From Sporosarcina sp. FSL K6-1508 (lineage in GTDB: Bacteria > Bacillota > Bacilli > Bacillales_A > Planococcaceae), in NCBI RefSeq assembly GCF_038007465.1, contig NZ_JBBOXF010000001.1, positions 2,367,001 to 2,431,000 on the forward strand: 64,000 nucleotides of DNA, given 5' to 3'. Below the pieces are notes generated by a model. That model was not told the DNA's origin. It saw only the letters and a list, made by a program, of their open reading frames with translations, and did not search any database. Positions 41,525-49,918 of the stretch are shown one piece after another; position 1 is the first letter of the stretch, and every line of letters begins with the position of its first letter. The translations under genes and the position numbers were made by a program.

Positions 41525-42246
41525 ACGTCTATATTATTACAGGTTCGTCAAAAGGAATCGGCTTTGAACTCGCAAAGCAACTAAGCGGTGAGGGGCATTT
41601 CGTCATCGGGATTGCACGGACGGCAAGCAAATTGGACGGGGTGAAATTCATTGAAGCGGATCTTTCCGAAACAGGAAATTTGGAATCTCTTATGAATGAA
41701 ATAATTGCTACAACCCCGCAAGATACCGCTTCTTTCACGCTTATTAATAACGCGGGTACTGTGAATCCTATAGGTTTGATTGGAACTATTAATGCAGAAG
41801 AGGTGAGCACTGCGATTGCGCTTAATTTGACGGCACCAATGATTCTTTCGAATGCCTTTATGATGAAATTAAAAGAGTTCGATGGAGTGAAACGGATCAT
41901 CAATATCTCTTCAGGAGCGGGCCGCAACGCATATGAAGGTTGGGGAACGTACTGTACGACGAAAGCAGGGCTAGATCATTTTTCACGGGTCGTCGCACTT
42001 GAACAGGAAAATGCAAAATATCCAGTCGACATTGTTTCAATCGCTCCTGGAATTATAGATACCGGGATGCAGGAAACCATTCGGGGAAGTAAAGAAGAGG
42101 CCTTTCCTCTACTTGAAAAATTCATGGATTATAAAGAAAAAGGGTTATTGAGCAGTGCCGAACAAACGGCGGAGAAATTAATTAGTTTTATGGAAAATGT
42201 AGATTTTAAAACGATAGACTCGATAACCGATTTACGGGAATATTGA
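41521..42246 (+). CDS. yueD: Short-chain dehydrogenase, benzil reductase-like (YueD family)
   Basis: 241 residues, ATG overlapping the previous stop by 4 bases. SDR motifs: ITGSSKGIGFELAKQL, LINNAGTVNPIG, catalytic Ser in IINISSGAGRN and YCTTKAG. The sequence around ARTASK and EADLSE plus the length fits the sepiapterin-reductase-like YueD group, which reduces benzil to (S)-benzoin in vitro; the natural substrate is unknown. It lies last in a four-gene unit with padR. A 21-bp repeat array follows. Confidence 0.78.
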   Translation: MNVYIITGSSKGIGFELAKQLSGEGHFVIGIARTASKLDGVKFIEADLSETGNLESLMNEIIATTPQDTASFTLINNAGTVNPIGLIGTINAEEVSTAIALNLTAPMILSNAFMMKLKEFDGVKRIINISSGAGRNAYEGWGTYCTTKAGLDHFSRVVALEQENAKYPVDIVSIAPGIIDTGMQETIRGSKEEAFPLLEKFMDYKEKGLLSSAEQTAEKLISFMENVDFKTIDSITDLREY

Positions 42247-42260
42247 CGCTGAAGTACCGA

Positions 42261-42395
42261 CCGATCATATCTTTTCCATGACTGATCATACCCCACCGGC
42301 GACCGATCATATAAGTTGGATAACCGATCATATCCACTGGGCACCGATCATATAAGGTGGATAACTGATCATATCCCATCGATGACCGACCATAT
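42261..42395. repeat. Seven-copy 21-bp-period repeat array
   Basis: Core CCGATCATAT or a close variant at 42261, 42282, 42303, 42324, 42344, 42365 and 42386: all steps are 21 bases except one of 20. Variants are CTGATCATAC, CTGATCATAT and CCGACCATAT. The 11 bases between cores vary. It lies between the convergent yueD and ytqB genes. Read on the reverse strand it makes short YDR-type heptapeptide repeats, but the 20-base step breaks the frame, so it is not a gene. Confidence 0.85.
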
Positions 42396-42412
42396 ACAAA
42401 AAACAGACTAGA

Positions 42413-42457
42413 AAAAAGGTTGCACCGATTTCAATTCAAATCGGAGGCAACCTTTCT
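42413..42457. terminator. Terminator between convergent yueD and ytqB
   Basis: AAAGGTTGC/GCAACCTTT outer stem with CCGATTT/AAATCGG inner stem and T-rich flanks on both strands. Confidence 0.85.
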
Positions 42458-42461
42458 CTCT

Positions 42462-43049
42462 TTAATCGACACGTTTAACTGACGTAAAATCTTTCATTTT
42501 TTCCATGGCAATCAAAAACGGGGGATTATTCCGTTGATTGATCATTTCGTAGCGAATGACATGGACATCGGCTTGATGAAGATTTTTTACATAAGCCAAA
42601 AGTGCATCCCGTTCCTCACCGCCGCCTTCATGTCCATCGTAGACGGAAACCGCGATGATACCGCCCTTTTTCAGCAAACCAAGCATTGTATCGATTGCTT
42701 TGATTGTTGAGTCGGCTTTTGTCACGATTGACAAGTCTTCACTATGCGGCAAGTAACCAAGATTGAAAACGGCACAGCCAATTTGTCCGTTGACGTATTT
42801 CTCGACGTTTGCATGACTGTCCAATATCAGTGACACGCGGTCACTTAAATCACCTAGTCGTTCGGCTGTCGAGTCTAGTGCAGCTTGTTGAATATCGAAT
42901 GCCAAGACGTGTCCTGTTTCACTGACAAGTTCAGCTAAAAAGAGTGTATCATTGCCGTTGCCTGTTGTTGCATCGACAACAGTCTCACCCGCATTAACCG
43001 TTTCACTGAATAATTGTCTTGCAAAAGGAAGAATACGATGCAGCTTCAA
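42462..43049 (-). CDS. ytqB: SAM-dependent methyltransferase (YtqB family)
   Basis: 195 residues with TTG start overlapping the ytqA stop by 4 bases. Rossmann methyltransferase: VVDATTGNGNDTLFLAEL (motif I), VLAFDIQQAALDST, then CAVFNLGYLPHSE, where NLGYLP is the distinctive YtqB/rRNA-methylase-like motif, and GGIIAVSVYDGHEGGGEERDAL. It probably methylates an RNA or small molecule; the target is not visible here. It is paired with ytqA, as in B. subtilis. Confidence 0.88.
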   Translation of the reverse strand: MKLHRILPFARQLFSETVNAGETVVDATTGNGNDTLFLAELVSETGHVLAFDIQQAALDSTAERLGDLSDRVSLILDSHANVEKYVNGQIGCAVFNLGYLPHSEDLSIVTKADSTIKAIDTMLGLLKKGGIIAVSVYDGHEGGGEERDALLAYVKNLHQADVHVIRYEMINQRNNPPFLIAMEKMKDFTSVKRVD

Positions 43050-44005
43050 ATCAATTCAACCGCCCCTGCGTAATGTTTCCCTTGCCAGCTGTCACGGCGT
43101 TCGAGTTCTTTATCGATGCCATTCAATACTTCCCATTTCGTAACACTCCACATCGGGCCAATCATTAATTCAATCGGACCGTCACCAGTAATGCGATGGA
43201 CAATCATTTCTGGTGGTAGAATTTCGAGCTGATCTGCAACGAGGTCAATGTATTCCTGTTTTTCCAAGAACTCTAGATGGCCTTTTTCATATTGTTTTAC
43301 CATTGGCGTTCCTTTTAGTAAATGAAGAAGATGGATTTTGATGCCCTGGACGTCTAGTTTTGCAACTTCGCGTGCCGTTTCCATCATCATGTCATAGTCT
43401 TCGAGCGGTAAGCCGTTAATGATATGTGTACAGACGCGAATCCCGTGTTTGCGTAGTTTCTCGACGCCTTCAACGTACGATTTGAAATCATGGGCACGAT
43501 TTACAAGATTTGCCGTTTTTTCGTGAACAGTTTGCAGGCCAAGTTCAACCCATAAATAAGTCCGTTCATTCAGCTCAGCCAAATACTCGACGACATCGTC
43601 AGGTAAGCAGTCCGGACGGGTTGCAATTGACAATGCAACGACGCCTTCTTGTGCTAATGCCGCTTCGAACTTTTCTTTTAACTTTGGAAGTGGGGCATGT
43701 GTATTTGTGTATGCTTGGAAATAGGCCATATATTTGCCGTCTTTCCATTTCTTATGCATTCTTTCACTGATTTCTGCAAATTGGACATCGATTGGATCGA
43801 CGCGGTCGCCCGCAAAATCACCGGATCCTGCAACGCTGCAAAATGTACAGCCTCCGAAAGCGACAGTGCCGTCCCGGTTCGGGCAATCAAATCCAGCGTC
43901 AAGCGCCACTTTCATCACTTTGAACCCGAATTCATCTTTTAAGTGTCGTGACCATGTATGGTAGCGTTTCCCTTCAGTAGGGAATGGTAAGTTTAATTTA
44001 TCCAC
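43046..44005 (-). CDS. ytqA: Radical SAM protein, TIGR01212 family
   Basis: 319 residues from the GTG at 44005, behind AGAGGAGTGAATGAA; an upstream ATG at 44104 has no site and gives an atypical N-terminus. It has FGFKVMKVALDAGFDCPNRDGTVAFGGCTFCS, with cysteines binding the 4Fe-4S cluster in the spacing of the family, and IATRPDCLPDDV. HIINGLPLEDYDMMMETA and QGIKIHLLHLLKGTPM also match. Elp3-like fold. It is coupled to the methyltransferase ytqB and probably acts in RNA modification (inference). Confidence 0.9.
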   Translation of the reverse strand: MDKLNLPFPTEGKRYHTWSRHLKDEFGFKVMKVALDAGFDCPNRDGTVAFGGCTFCSVAGSGDFAGDRVDPIDVQFAEISERMHKKWKDGKYMAYFQAYTNTHAPLPKLKEKFEAALAQEGVVALSIATRPDCLPDDVVEYLAELNERTYLWVELGLQTVHEKTANLVNRAHDFKSYVEGVEKLRKHGIRVCTHIINGLPLEDYDMMMETAREVAKLDVQGIKIHLLHLLKGTPMVKQYEKGHLEFLEKQEYIDLVADQLEILPPEMIVHRITGDGPIELMIGPMWSVTKWEVLNGIDKELERRDSWQGKHYAGAVELI

Positions 44006-44151
44006 TTCATTCACTCCTCTAACAGTTGATTGTATCATGTTTTTCCGCTGTAGTATCATCTGAATTATGGAACTTATTCTGAGAGGCTTGTCTGAATGCG
44101 GCAAAAGTCATACACTTTTACTAACTTTATGAATGAACGGAGGCAGACGGC

Positions 44152-45339
44152 ATGCCTAAAAAAGTATGGCTTCTGGTGATTGGAATGTTTATCAACGTCA
44201 TGGGCAACTCGTTCCTGTGGCCTCTTAATACGATTTATATGCATGATTATTTAGGGAAGTCGCTTTCTGTTGCGGGTCTTGTCTTGATGGCCAATGCTGG
44301 AGCAGGCGTAGTAGGCAACTTGCTTGGGGGTTATTTATTCGACCGGATAGGGGGGTTCAAGTCCATTATAGCTGGAATTTCTCTTTCAATTATTGCGCTG
44401 GTGGGTCTTGTGTTTTGGCATGAATGGCAGCCTTACATCTGGTTTTTGACGATTCTCGGTTTCAGCGGGGGTCTAATTTTTCCGAGTATGTATGCCATGG
44501 TCGCTACGCTGTGGCCGGAGGGCGGAAGAAAAGCCTTCAATTCGATTTATCTTGCCCAAAACGTCGGTGTGGCAATTGGCCCAGCTTTAGCGGGATTTGT
44601 CGCTTCTGTCAGTATTGACTATATTTTTCCAGCGAATTTAGCCTTTTACGTGGTCTTTTTCCTACTAGCTTTCTTCGGTTATCGGAAACTTGAAATTGCG
44701 CCTGATCGACACACAAGTGTTATTAAAGAAAAAAAGAAAATTCGACAGAAAGCACCGTTTTATGCGCTGCTAATCATTTCAGGCGGTTATCTGATCATGT
44801 GGCTTGTTTATTCTCAGTGGATGACGACAATATCCACACACTCATTATCACTTGGTATTTCATTAAAACAATATAGTTTACTGTGGACGATAAATGGCTT
44901 ACTGATTGTCATTGGACAGCCAATCATTAAGCCAATCATCTCTAGATTGGAAAATAAAATAAAAATGCAAATAATTATTGGGATTATTATTTTCAGCATT
45001 TCTTATATTGTAGTCAGTTTTGCAGGGACATTCACTATGTTCATCGTTGCAATGGTTATTGTGACATTTGGGGAAATGTTTGTCTGGCCAGCCGTACCAA
45101 CCATTGCGAGCCAGCTTTCGCCTAAAGGAAGGGAAGGGTTTTATCAGGGAATCGTCAATTCCTTTGCGACAATGGGACGGATGTTTGGGCCGTTCTTCGG
45201 AGGAATACTTGCCGACCAATACGGTATGCAAGTGATGCTGTTCATATTGACAGCATTTATGATCATTCCAATCATCACTAGTTTACTATACGACCGACCT
45301 ATTAAAAAAGCCGACTATCAACCGGAAAGCCACTTATAG
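44152..45339 (+). CDS. Major facilitator superfamily transporter
   Basis: 395 residues, ATG after CGGAGGCAGACGGC. Twelve membrane helices. The MFS loop-2 motif appears as GGYLFDRIGGFKS (residues about 61-73) and again near the end as GGILADQYGMQ. Helix 5 has NVGVAIGPALAGFVASV, a proton-antiporter-like motif C. It resembles YttB-type multidrug or metabolite exporters; the substrate is unknown. The terminator hairpin overlaps the stop codon. Confidence 0.88.
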   Translation: MPKKVWLLVIGMFINVMGNSFLWPLNTIYMHDYLGKSLSVAGLVLMANAGAGVVGNLLGGYLFDRIGGFKSIIAGISLSIIALVGLVFWHEWQPYIWFLTILGFSGGLIFPSMYAMVATLWPEGGRKAFNSIYLAQNVGVAIGPALAGFVASVSIDYIFPANLAFYVVFFLLAFFGYRKLEIAPDRHTSVIKEKKKIRQKAPFYALLIISGGYLIMWLVYSQWMTTISTHSLSLGISLKQYSLLWTINGLLIVIGQPIIKPIISRLENKIKMQIIIGIIIFSISYIVVSFAGTFTMFIVAMVIVTFGEMFVWPAVPTIASQLSPKGREGFYQGIVNSFATMGRMFGPFFGGILADQYGMQVMLFILTAFMIIPIITSLLYDRPIKKADYQPESHL

Positions 45340-45354
45340 GCTTTCCGTTTTTTT
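45323..45354 (+). terminator. Terminator overlapping the MFS stop codon
   Basis: CGGAAAGCC/GGCTTTCCG stem with seven Ts; the TAG stop codon (45337-45339) lies at the loop. Confidence 0.9.
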
Positions 45355-45451
45355 CTGAGTGCTACTATCATTGCAACATTCGGTAGAGTTTGATTTAATT
45401 GAGAAGAAGGATTATTACGTAATTTTTAAAAGATTCAAAGGGGGATGTAAA

Positions 45452-46138
45452 ATGAAACCGATTTATTCATCAGCGAACGACGCGGTTGCACAGATTGAAG
45501 ATGGTGCAACGTTAATGGTTGGGGGATTTGGACTAGTAGGAATTCCGGAACAACTCATTTTGGCACTTGTTGAAAAAGGAGTGAAAGACCTAACAGTTAT
45601 TTCAAATAACTGTGGCGTCGATGAGTGGGGACTTGGACTTCTGTTGAAAAATAAACAAATTAAGAAAATGATAGGCTCATATGTCGGAGAGAATAAAGAA
45701 TTTGAACGCCAGGTACTTTCAGGCGAAATCGAAGTCGAGTTGACGCCGCAGGGAACACTTGCTGAAAAGATTCGGGCAGGAGGGGCCGGTATTCCAGCGT
45801 TTTTCACCCCGGCTGGTGTTGGAACGCTCGTTGCGGAAGGGAAAGAAATCCGTGTATTCGACGGTAAAGAGTATGTACTTGAAAAAGCGCTTCGTGCAGA
45901 CTTTTCACTTGTCAGGGCATCAAAAGCCGATAAATTCGGTAATCTGATTTACAATAAGACCGCACAAAACTTCAATCCGATGATGGCGGCTGCAGGGAAG
46001 TTTACGATTGCAGAGGTAGAAGAACTTGTGGAAACCGGCGATTTGGACCCTGCAACTGTTCATACGCCAAGCATTTATGTGCAAGGACTTCTGCAGGCAC
46101 AACAGGAAAAACGAATCGAGCGTCTGACGACTCGCTAA
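45452..46138 (+). CDS. scoA: 3-oxoacid CoA-transferase subunit A
   Basis: 228 residues from ATG 45452 after AAAGGGGGATGTAAA; an upstream in-frame ATG at 45359 is not supported. CoA-transferase family I subunit A: GATLMVGGFGLVGIPEQLI (residues about 17-35, CoA-binding glycine loop), ISNNCGVDEWGLGLLL, and PAFFTPAGVGT with the family's oxyanion/CoA contacts. With subunit B it moves CoA between succinyl-CoA and a 3-oxoacid such as acetoacetate. It is 18 bases upstream of subunit B in one operon. Confidence 0.92.
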   Translation: MKPIYSSANDAVAQIEDGATLMVGGFGLVGIPEQLILALVEKGVKDLTVISNNCGVDEWGLGLLLKNKQIKKMIGSYVGENKEFERQVLSGEIEVELTPQGTLAEKIRAGGAGIPAFFTPAGVGTLVAEGKEIRVFDGKEYVLEKALRADFSLVRASKADKFGNLIYNKTAQNFNPMMAAAGKFTIAEVEELVETGDLDPATVHTPSIYVQGLLQAQQEKRIERLTTR

Positions 46139-46156
46139 GGAAAGGGGAATTGTGAT

Positions 46157-46816
46157 ATGGGAGAAGTGAATGTAAGGGAACGAATCGCAAGACGGGCTGA
46201 AAAGGAAATCGAAGACGGCAACTATGTCAATCTGGGGATTGGCATGCCGACGCTTGTCGCTAACTATATATCGCCTGATAAGACAGTCGTACTGCAATCA
46301 GAAAATGGGTTGTTAGGCATTGGGCCTTATCCGACTGCTGATGAAGTCGATCCGGATCTCATTAATGCAGGAAAAGAAACGGTCACCTCTATTCCAGGTT
46401 CAGCATACTTTAACAGTGCTGAATCGTTTGCAATGATTCGTGGAGGACATGTCGACGTTGCCATACTTGGCGCCATGGAAGTGTCTGAAAAAGGGGATTT
46501 GGCTAACTGGATGATCCCTGGCAAGATGATTAAAGGAATGGGCGGTGCGATGGATCTTGTTCATGGAGCGCGAAAAATTATCGTTATTATGGACCATGTC
46601 GCAAAAGACGGCTCCTCGAAAATTAAGAAAGAATGTACTCTCCCGTTAACTGGAAAAGCGGTCGTTCATAAAATCATTACAGAGCGTGCATTGATTGACG
46701 TGACTGCCGATGGTTTGGAATTAAAGGAAGTGTTCGAAGGTTTCACCATTCAGGAAGTCATTGATTCAACAGAAGCCTCGTTAATTGTGAAGGACGTTAT
46801 TGAAGGCGTAAAATGA
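46157..46816 (+). CDS. scoB: 3-oxoacid CoA-transferase subunit B
   Basis: 219 residues, ATG after AAAGGGGAATTGTGAT. The catalytic Glu lies in LQSENGLLGIGPYP (about residue 46), the SENG signature of subunit B. VNLGIGMPTLVANY precedes it and GGHVDVAILGAMEVSEKGDLANWMIPGKMIKGMGGAMDLV follows, all standard. It completes the CoA-transferase with scoA and supports use of ketone bodies or short-chain acids. The T-box leader of leuS begins about 35 bases after its stop; no separate terminator is obvious. Confidence 0.93.
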   Translation: MGEVNVRERIARRAEKEIEDGNYVNLGIGMPTLVANYISPDKTVVLQSENGLLGIGPYPTADEVDPDLINAGKETVTSIPGSAYFNSAESFAMIRGGHVDVAILGAMEVSEKGDLANWMIPGKMIKGMGGAMDLVHGARKIIVIMDHVAKDGSSKIKKECTLPLTGKAVVHKIITERALIDVTADGLELKEVFEGFTIQEVIDSTEASLIVKDVIEGVK

Positions 46817-46849
46817 TTGTTGTTAAATTGACATGATTCGGGTAAACTA

Positions 46850-47105
46850 ATAGCAATAGCTTTGGCATTGATGAGGAATAGTAATCTTTGCTGTCGATTT
46901 TAGAGAGCAGGCGGTTGGTGAAAGCCTGTACGACAGAGATGAACTCGCCTTGGAGCCTGCATTGGTGAATTATTTATAACTAGCCCGTGCCGTTTTTCCG
47001 CGTTAAGGAGTCAAGTTGGGCGGTTTTGCCGTCAATTTGGGTGGCACCGCGGGAATTATACGACTCTCGTCCCTTATTTTTTTAAGGGACGGGAGTTTTT
47101 TTATT
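46850..47105 (+). promoter_or_regulatory. T-box leader, leucine type
   Basis: The T-box core GGGTGGCACCGCGGG lies near 47038-47052, stem I runs from about 46855, and AGATGAACTCGCC near 46938 carries a likely CTC (Leu) specifier. The terminator is CTCGTCCCTT/AAGGGACGGGAG followed by seven Ts (47073-47104). It controls leuS downstream: uncharged tRNA-Leu should favour antitermination. Confidence 0.92.
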
Positions 47106-47108
47106 TTT

Positions 47109-47228
47109 ATTCAGCCGGTGTTCATGCACCGGCTGAATGAAAATAAAGCCTCCGGCGGATGTCACAGATTTTGAATCGAGCTTGCTCGATTCAAAATCTG
47201 GACGCAATTACGCCGAGGCGCAATTGAT
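47109..47228. repeat. Palindromic repeat cluster in the leuS leader
   Basis: After the T-box terminator come ATTCAGCCGGTG/CACCGGCTGAAT (about 47109-47138) and a perfect 36-base palindrome at 47165-47200 (arms CAGATTTTGAATCGAGC, TT centre). These are flanked by CCTCCGGCGGATGTCAC on the left and GCAATTACGCCGAGGCGCAATT on the right. It looks like a mobile-repeat insertion between the regulatory terminator and the leuS ribosome site. Confidence 0.6.
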
Positions 47229-47248
47229 TTGAATAGGAGGAATTTTAC

Positions 47249-49666
47249 ATGAGTTATAATCACGGACAAATTGAGAAGAAGTGGCAACAATACTGGAAAG
47301 ACAATAAAACATTCAAAATGATGGATGATCCGTCTAAACCGAAATTTTTTGCGCTTGATATGTTTCCATATCCATCAGGTGCTGGACTACACGTTGGGCA
47401 TCCGCTTGGCTATATCGCGACAGATATTTTGAGCTCATTCAAACGGAAGCAAGGCTTTAATGTCCTGCATCCGATGGGCTGGGATGCATTTGGCCTTCCG
47501 GCAGAGCAATACGCGCTTGATACAGGCAATGATCCAGCAGAATTCACAGCGAAAAATATCGCAACGTTTAAACGTCAAATGAACGATCTTGGTTTTTCTT
47601 ATGACTGGGAACGTGAAATTAATACGACAGATCCATCTTATTACAAGTGGACGCAATGGATTTTCATCCAACTTTACAATAAAGGCTTAGCTTACGTTGA
47701 TGAAGTAGCTGTTAACTGGTGTCCAGCACTAGGTACGGTTCTTGCGAATGAAGAAGTAATCGATGGTAAGTCAGAACGAGGCGGCCACCCGGTTGAGCGC
47801 CGTCCAATGCGCCAATGGGTATTACGCATTACAAATTATGCAGACCGTCTTCTTGAGGATCTTGATGAACTTGATTGGCCGGAAAGCTTGAAAGACATGC
47901 AGCGCAACTGGATTGGCCGCTCTGAAGGGGCACAGCTGACGTTTGAAATCGACGGAACAGATCTGTCGTTTGAAGCATTCACAACACGTCCAGATACGAT
48001 TTTTGGAGCGACGTATGCAGTCCTTGCACCTGAATTAAAACTCGTCGAAAAAGTAACGACTGCAGAACAGAAGGATGCAGTTGAGAAATACTTGAACGAA
48101 GTGAAAATGAAGAGTGATCTTGAGCGTACGGATCTCGCAAAAGAAAAAACGGGTGTCTTTACGGGAGCTTACGCAATCAATCCTGCAAGCGGCGAGAAGA
48201 TGCCGATCTGGATTGCAGATTATGTACTTTCAACATATGGAACAGGCGCGATTATGGCGGTTCCAGCACATGACGAACGTGACTATGAGTTCGCGAAAGA
48301 ATTCGACCTGCCGATTGTTGAAGTTGTGGCAGGAGGAGATGTATCCAAGGAAGCTTACGTTGGAGATGGAAAACATGTCAATTCCGGTTTCCTCGATGGA
48401 TTAGGCAAAGAAGAAGCAATCGAAAAAGCGATCGCTTGGTTTGTTGAAAAGGGCAAAGGTGATAAGAAGATTACATTCCGTCTTCGTGACTGGCTGTTTT
48501 CAAGACAACGTTATTGGGGCGAACCGATTCCAATTATCCACTGGGAAGATGGCACAATGACACCAGTCGACGAAGCTGATTTACCGTTGAAATTACCAGT
48601 CACAGATGATATCAAGCCGAGTGGTACAGGTGAATCCCCACTTGCGAATATTACTGAGTGGGTGAACGTGACGCATCCTGAAACAGGGATGAAAGGTCGT
48701 CGCGAAACGAACACGATGCCACAATGGGCGGGGAGTTGCTGGTATTACTTACGTTACATTGATCCGGATAACGATGAAATGATCATCGACCCTGAACTTG
48801 CGAAACGTTGGTTGCCTGTAGATATCTATGTTGGTGGAGCAGAACACGCGGTTCTACATCTGCTTTACGCACGATTCTGGCATAAAGTGCTTTATGATAT
48901 TGGCGTTGTTCATACGAAAGAGCCATTCCAAAAGTTATTCAACCAAGGAATGATTCTTGGCGAAGGTAATGAGAAGATGTCGAAATCAAAAGGAAATGTA
49001 GTTAATCCCGATGATATCGTTCATTCACACGGAGCTGACTCACTTCGCCTTTATGAAATGTTCATGGGGCCTTTGGAAGGTTCAAAAGCGTGGACGACGA
49101 ATGGTCTTGACGGTGCTCGTCGTTTCCTAGATCGTATCTGGCGCCTGTTCGTCAATGAAGATGGATCACTTAGCACGAAAATTGGTGGGAAAACGGGCGG
49201 ACCGCTGGAGAAAGTTTACCATCAAACAGTGAAAAAAGTGACGGAAGACTTTGAAGGAATGCGTAATAATACAGCAATTTCTCAGTTGATGGTCTTCATT
49301 AATGAAGGATATAAAGTGGATTCGATTCCAAAAGAATATGTTGAAGGCTTTGTTATAATGGTAGCGCCAGTTGTTCCGCATCTTGCAGAAGAGTTATGGG
49401 AGAAGTTAGGTCATAGCAATACAATTACGTATGAACAATGGCCGACATATGATGAAGCGAAACTTGTCGATGATACAGTTGAAATGGCTGTTCAAATTAA
49501 CGGCAAAGTGCGTGCGAAAATCGTCGTATCGAAAGACGTTACGAAGGATGAACTTGAGAAGCTTGCACTTGAAGATGAAAGTGTGAAAGTACTTCTTGAA
49601 GGTAAAGAAGTGAAGAAAGTCATCGCAATCCCAGGAAGACTTATAAATATTGTTGCGGTAGGTTAA
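47249..49666 (+). CDS. leuS: Leucyl-tRNA synthetase
   Basis: 805 residues, the normal bacterial length; ATG after ATAGGAGGAATTTTAC. Class I signatures: HVGHPLGYIATD (HIGH variant, about residue 50) and EKMSKSKGNV (KMSKS, about residue 576). The editing domain has the threonine-rich FEAFTTRPDTIFGATY and AVPAHDERDYEFA. The C-terminal tRNA-binding part includes AVQINGKVRAKI. It charges tRNA-Leu. It is transcribed through a leucine T-box, then a palindromic repeat cluster that would form hairpins in the leader just before the ribosome site. Confidence 0.98.
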   Translation: MSYNHGQIEKKWQQYWKDNKTFKMMDDPSKPKFFALDMFPYPSGAGLHVGHPLGYIATDILSSFKRKQGFNVLHPMGWDAFGLPAEQYALDTGNDPAEFTAKNIATFKRQMNDLGFSYDWEREINTTDPSYYKWTQWIFIQLYNKGLAYVDEVAVNWCPALGTVLANEEVIDGKSERGGHPVERRPMRQWVLRITNYADRLLEDLDELDWPESLKDMQRNWIGRSEGAQLTFEIDGTDLSFEAFTTRPDTIFGATYAVLAPELKLVEKVTTAEQKDAVEKYLNEVKMKSDLERTDLAKEKTGVFTGAYAINPASGEKMPIWIADYVLSTYGTGAIMAVPAHDERDYEFAKEFDLPIVEVVAGGDVSKEAYVGDGKHVNSGFLDGLGKEEAIEKAIAWFVEKGKGDKKITFRLRDWLFSRQRYWGEPIPIIHWEDGTMTPVDEADLPLKLPVTDDIKPSGTGESPLANITEWVNVTHPETGMKGRRETNTMPQWAGSCWYYLRYIDPDNDEMIIDPELAKRWLPVDIYVGGAEHAVLHLLYARFWHKVLYDIGVVHTKEPFQKLFNQGMILGEGNEKMSKSKGNVVNPDDIVHSHGADSLRLYEMFMGPLEGSKAWTTNGLDGARRFLDRIWRLFVNEDGSLSTKIGGKTGGPLEKVYHQTVKKVTEDFEGMRNNTAISQLMVFINEGYKVDSIPKEYVEGFVIMVAPVVPHLAEELWEKLGHSNTITYEQWPTYDEAKLVDDTVEMAVQINGKVRAKIVVSKDVTKDELEKLALEDESVKVLLEGKEVKKVIAIPGRLINIVAVG

Positions 49667-49668
49667 AA

Positions 49669-49707
49669 AATCCGCCGAAAGAGATACGTCTCTTTCGGCG
49701 GATTTTT
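49669..49707 (+). terminator. Terminator after leuS
   Basis: ATCCGCCGAAAGAGA/TCTCTTTCGGCGGAT stem followed by TTTTT; very strong. Confidence 0.95.
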
Positions 49708-49918
49708 GTATATATAATAGGTTGAATGGAGCGGTTGACTGTTGAAAACTGATGTAACCTATGACAAAAGTTCATGTTTAATAGAAAGGACTATAGAATG
49801 TATTTTAATGTGTAAGTTTTTTAACGGGAAATGAGGTATCTTAACGTTTACTGAATAGTGTAGAATGTATTAGTTATGATTTTATTTAAAAAAATATAAT
49901 AAAAAAGGGGATCTACAG

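Noticed and set aside
42129..42344. Short reverse-strand frame with YDR heptapeptide repeats
   Set aside because: It arises from the 21-bp array. The 20-base step breaks the repeat frame, there is no ribosome site, and it overlaps the end of yueD.
42261..42395. CRISPR array
   Set aside because: Repeat cores are about 10 bp and spacers 11 bp, far below CRISPR sizes, and no cas gene is present.
43697..43964. Forward frames opposite ytqA
   Set aside because: They are shadows of the radical SAM gene, whose cysteine motif and coupling to ytqB are clear.
45359..45451. N-terminal extension of CoA-transferase subunit A
   Set aside because: The usual start motif and a strong AAAGGGGG site are at 45452; the extension overlaps the previous terminator region.
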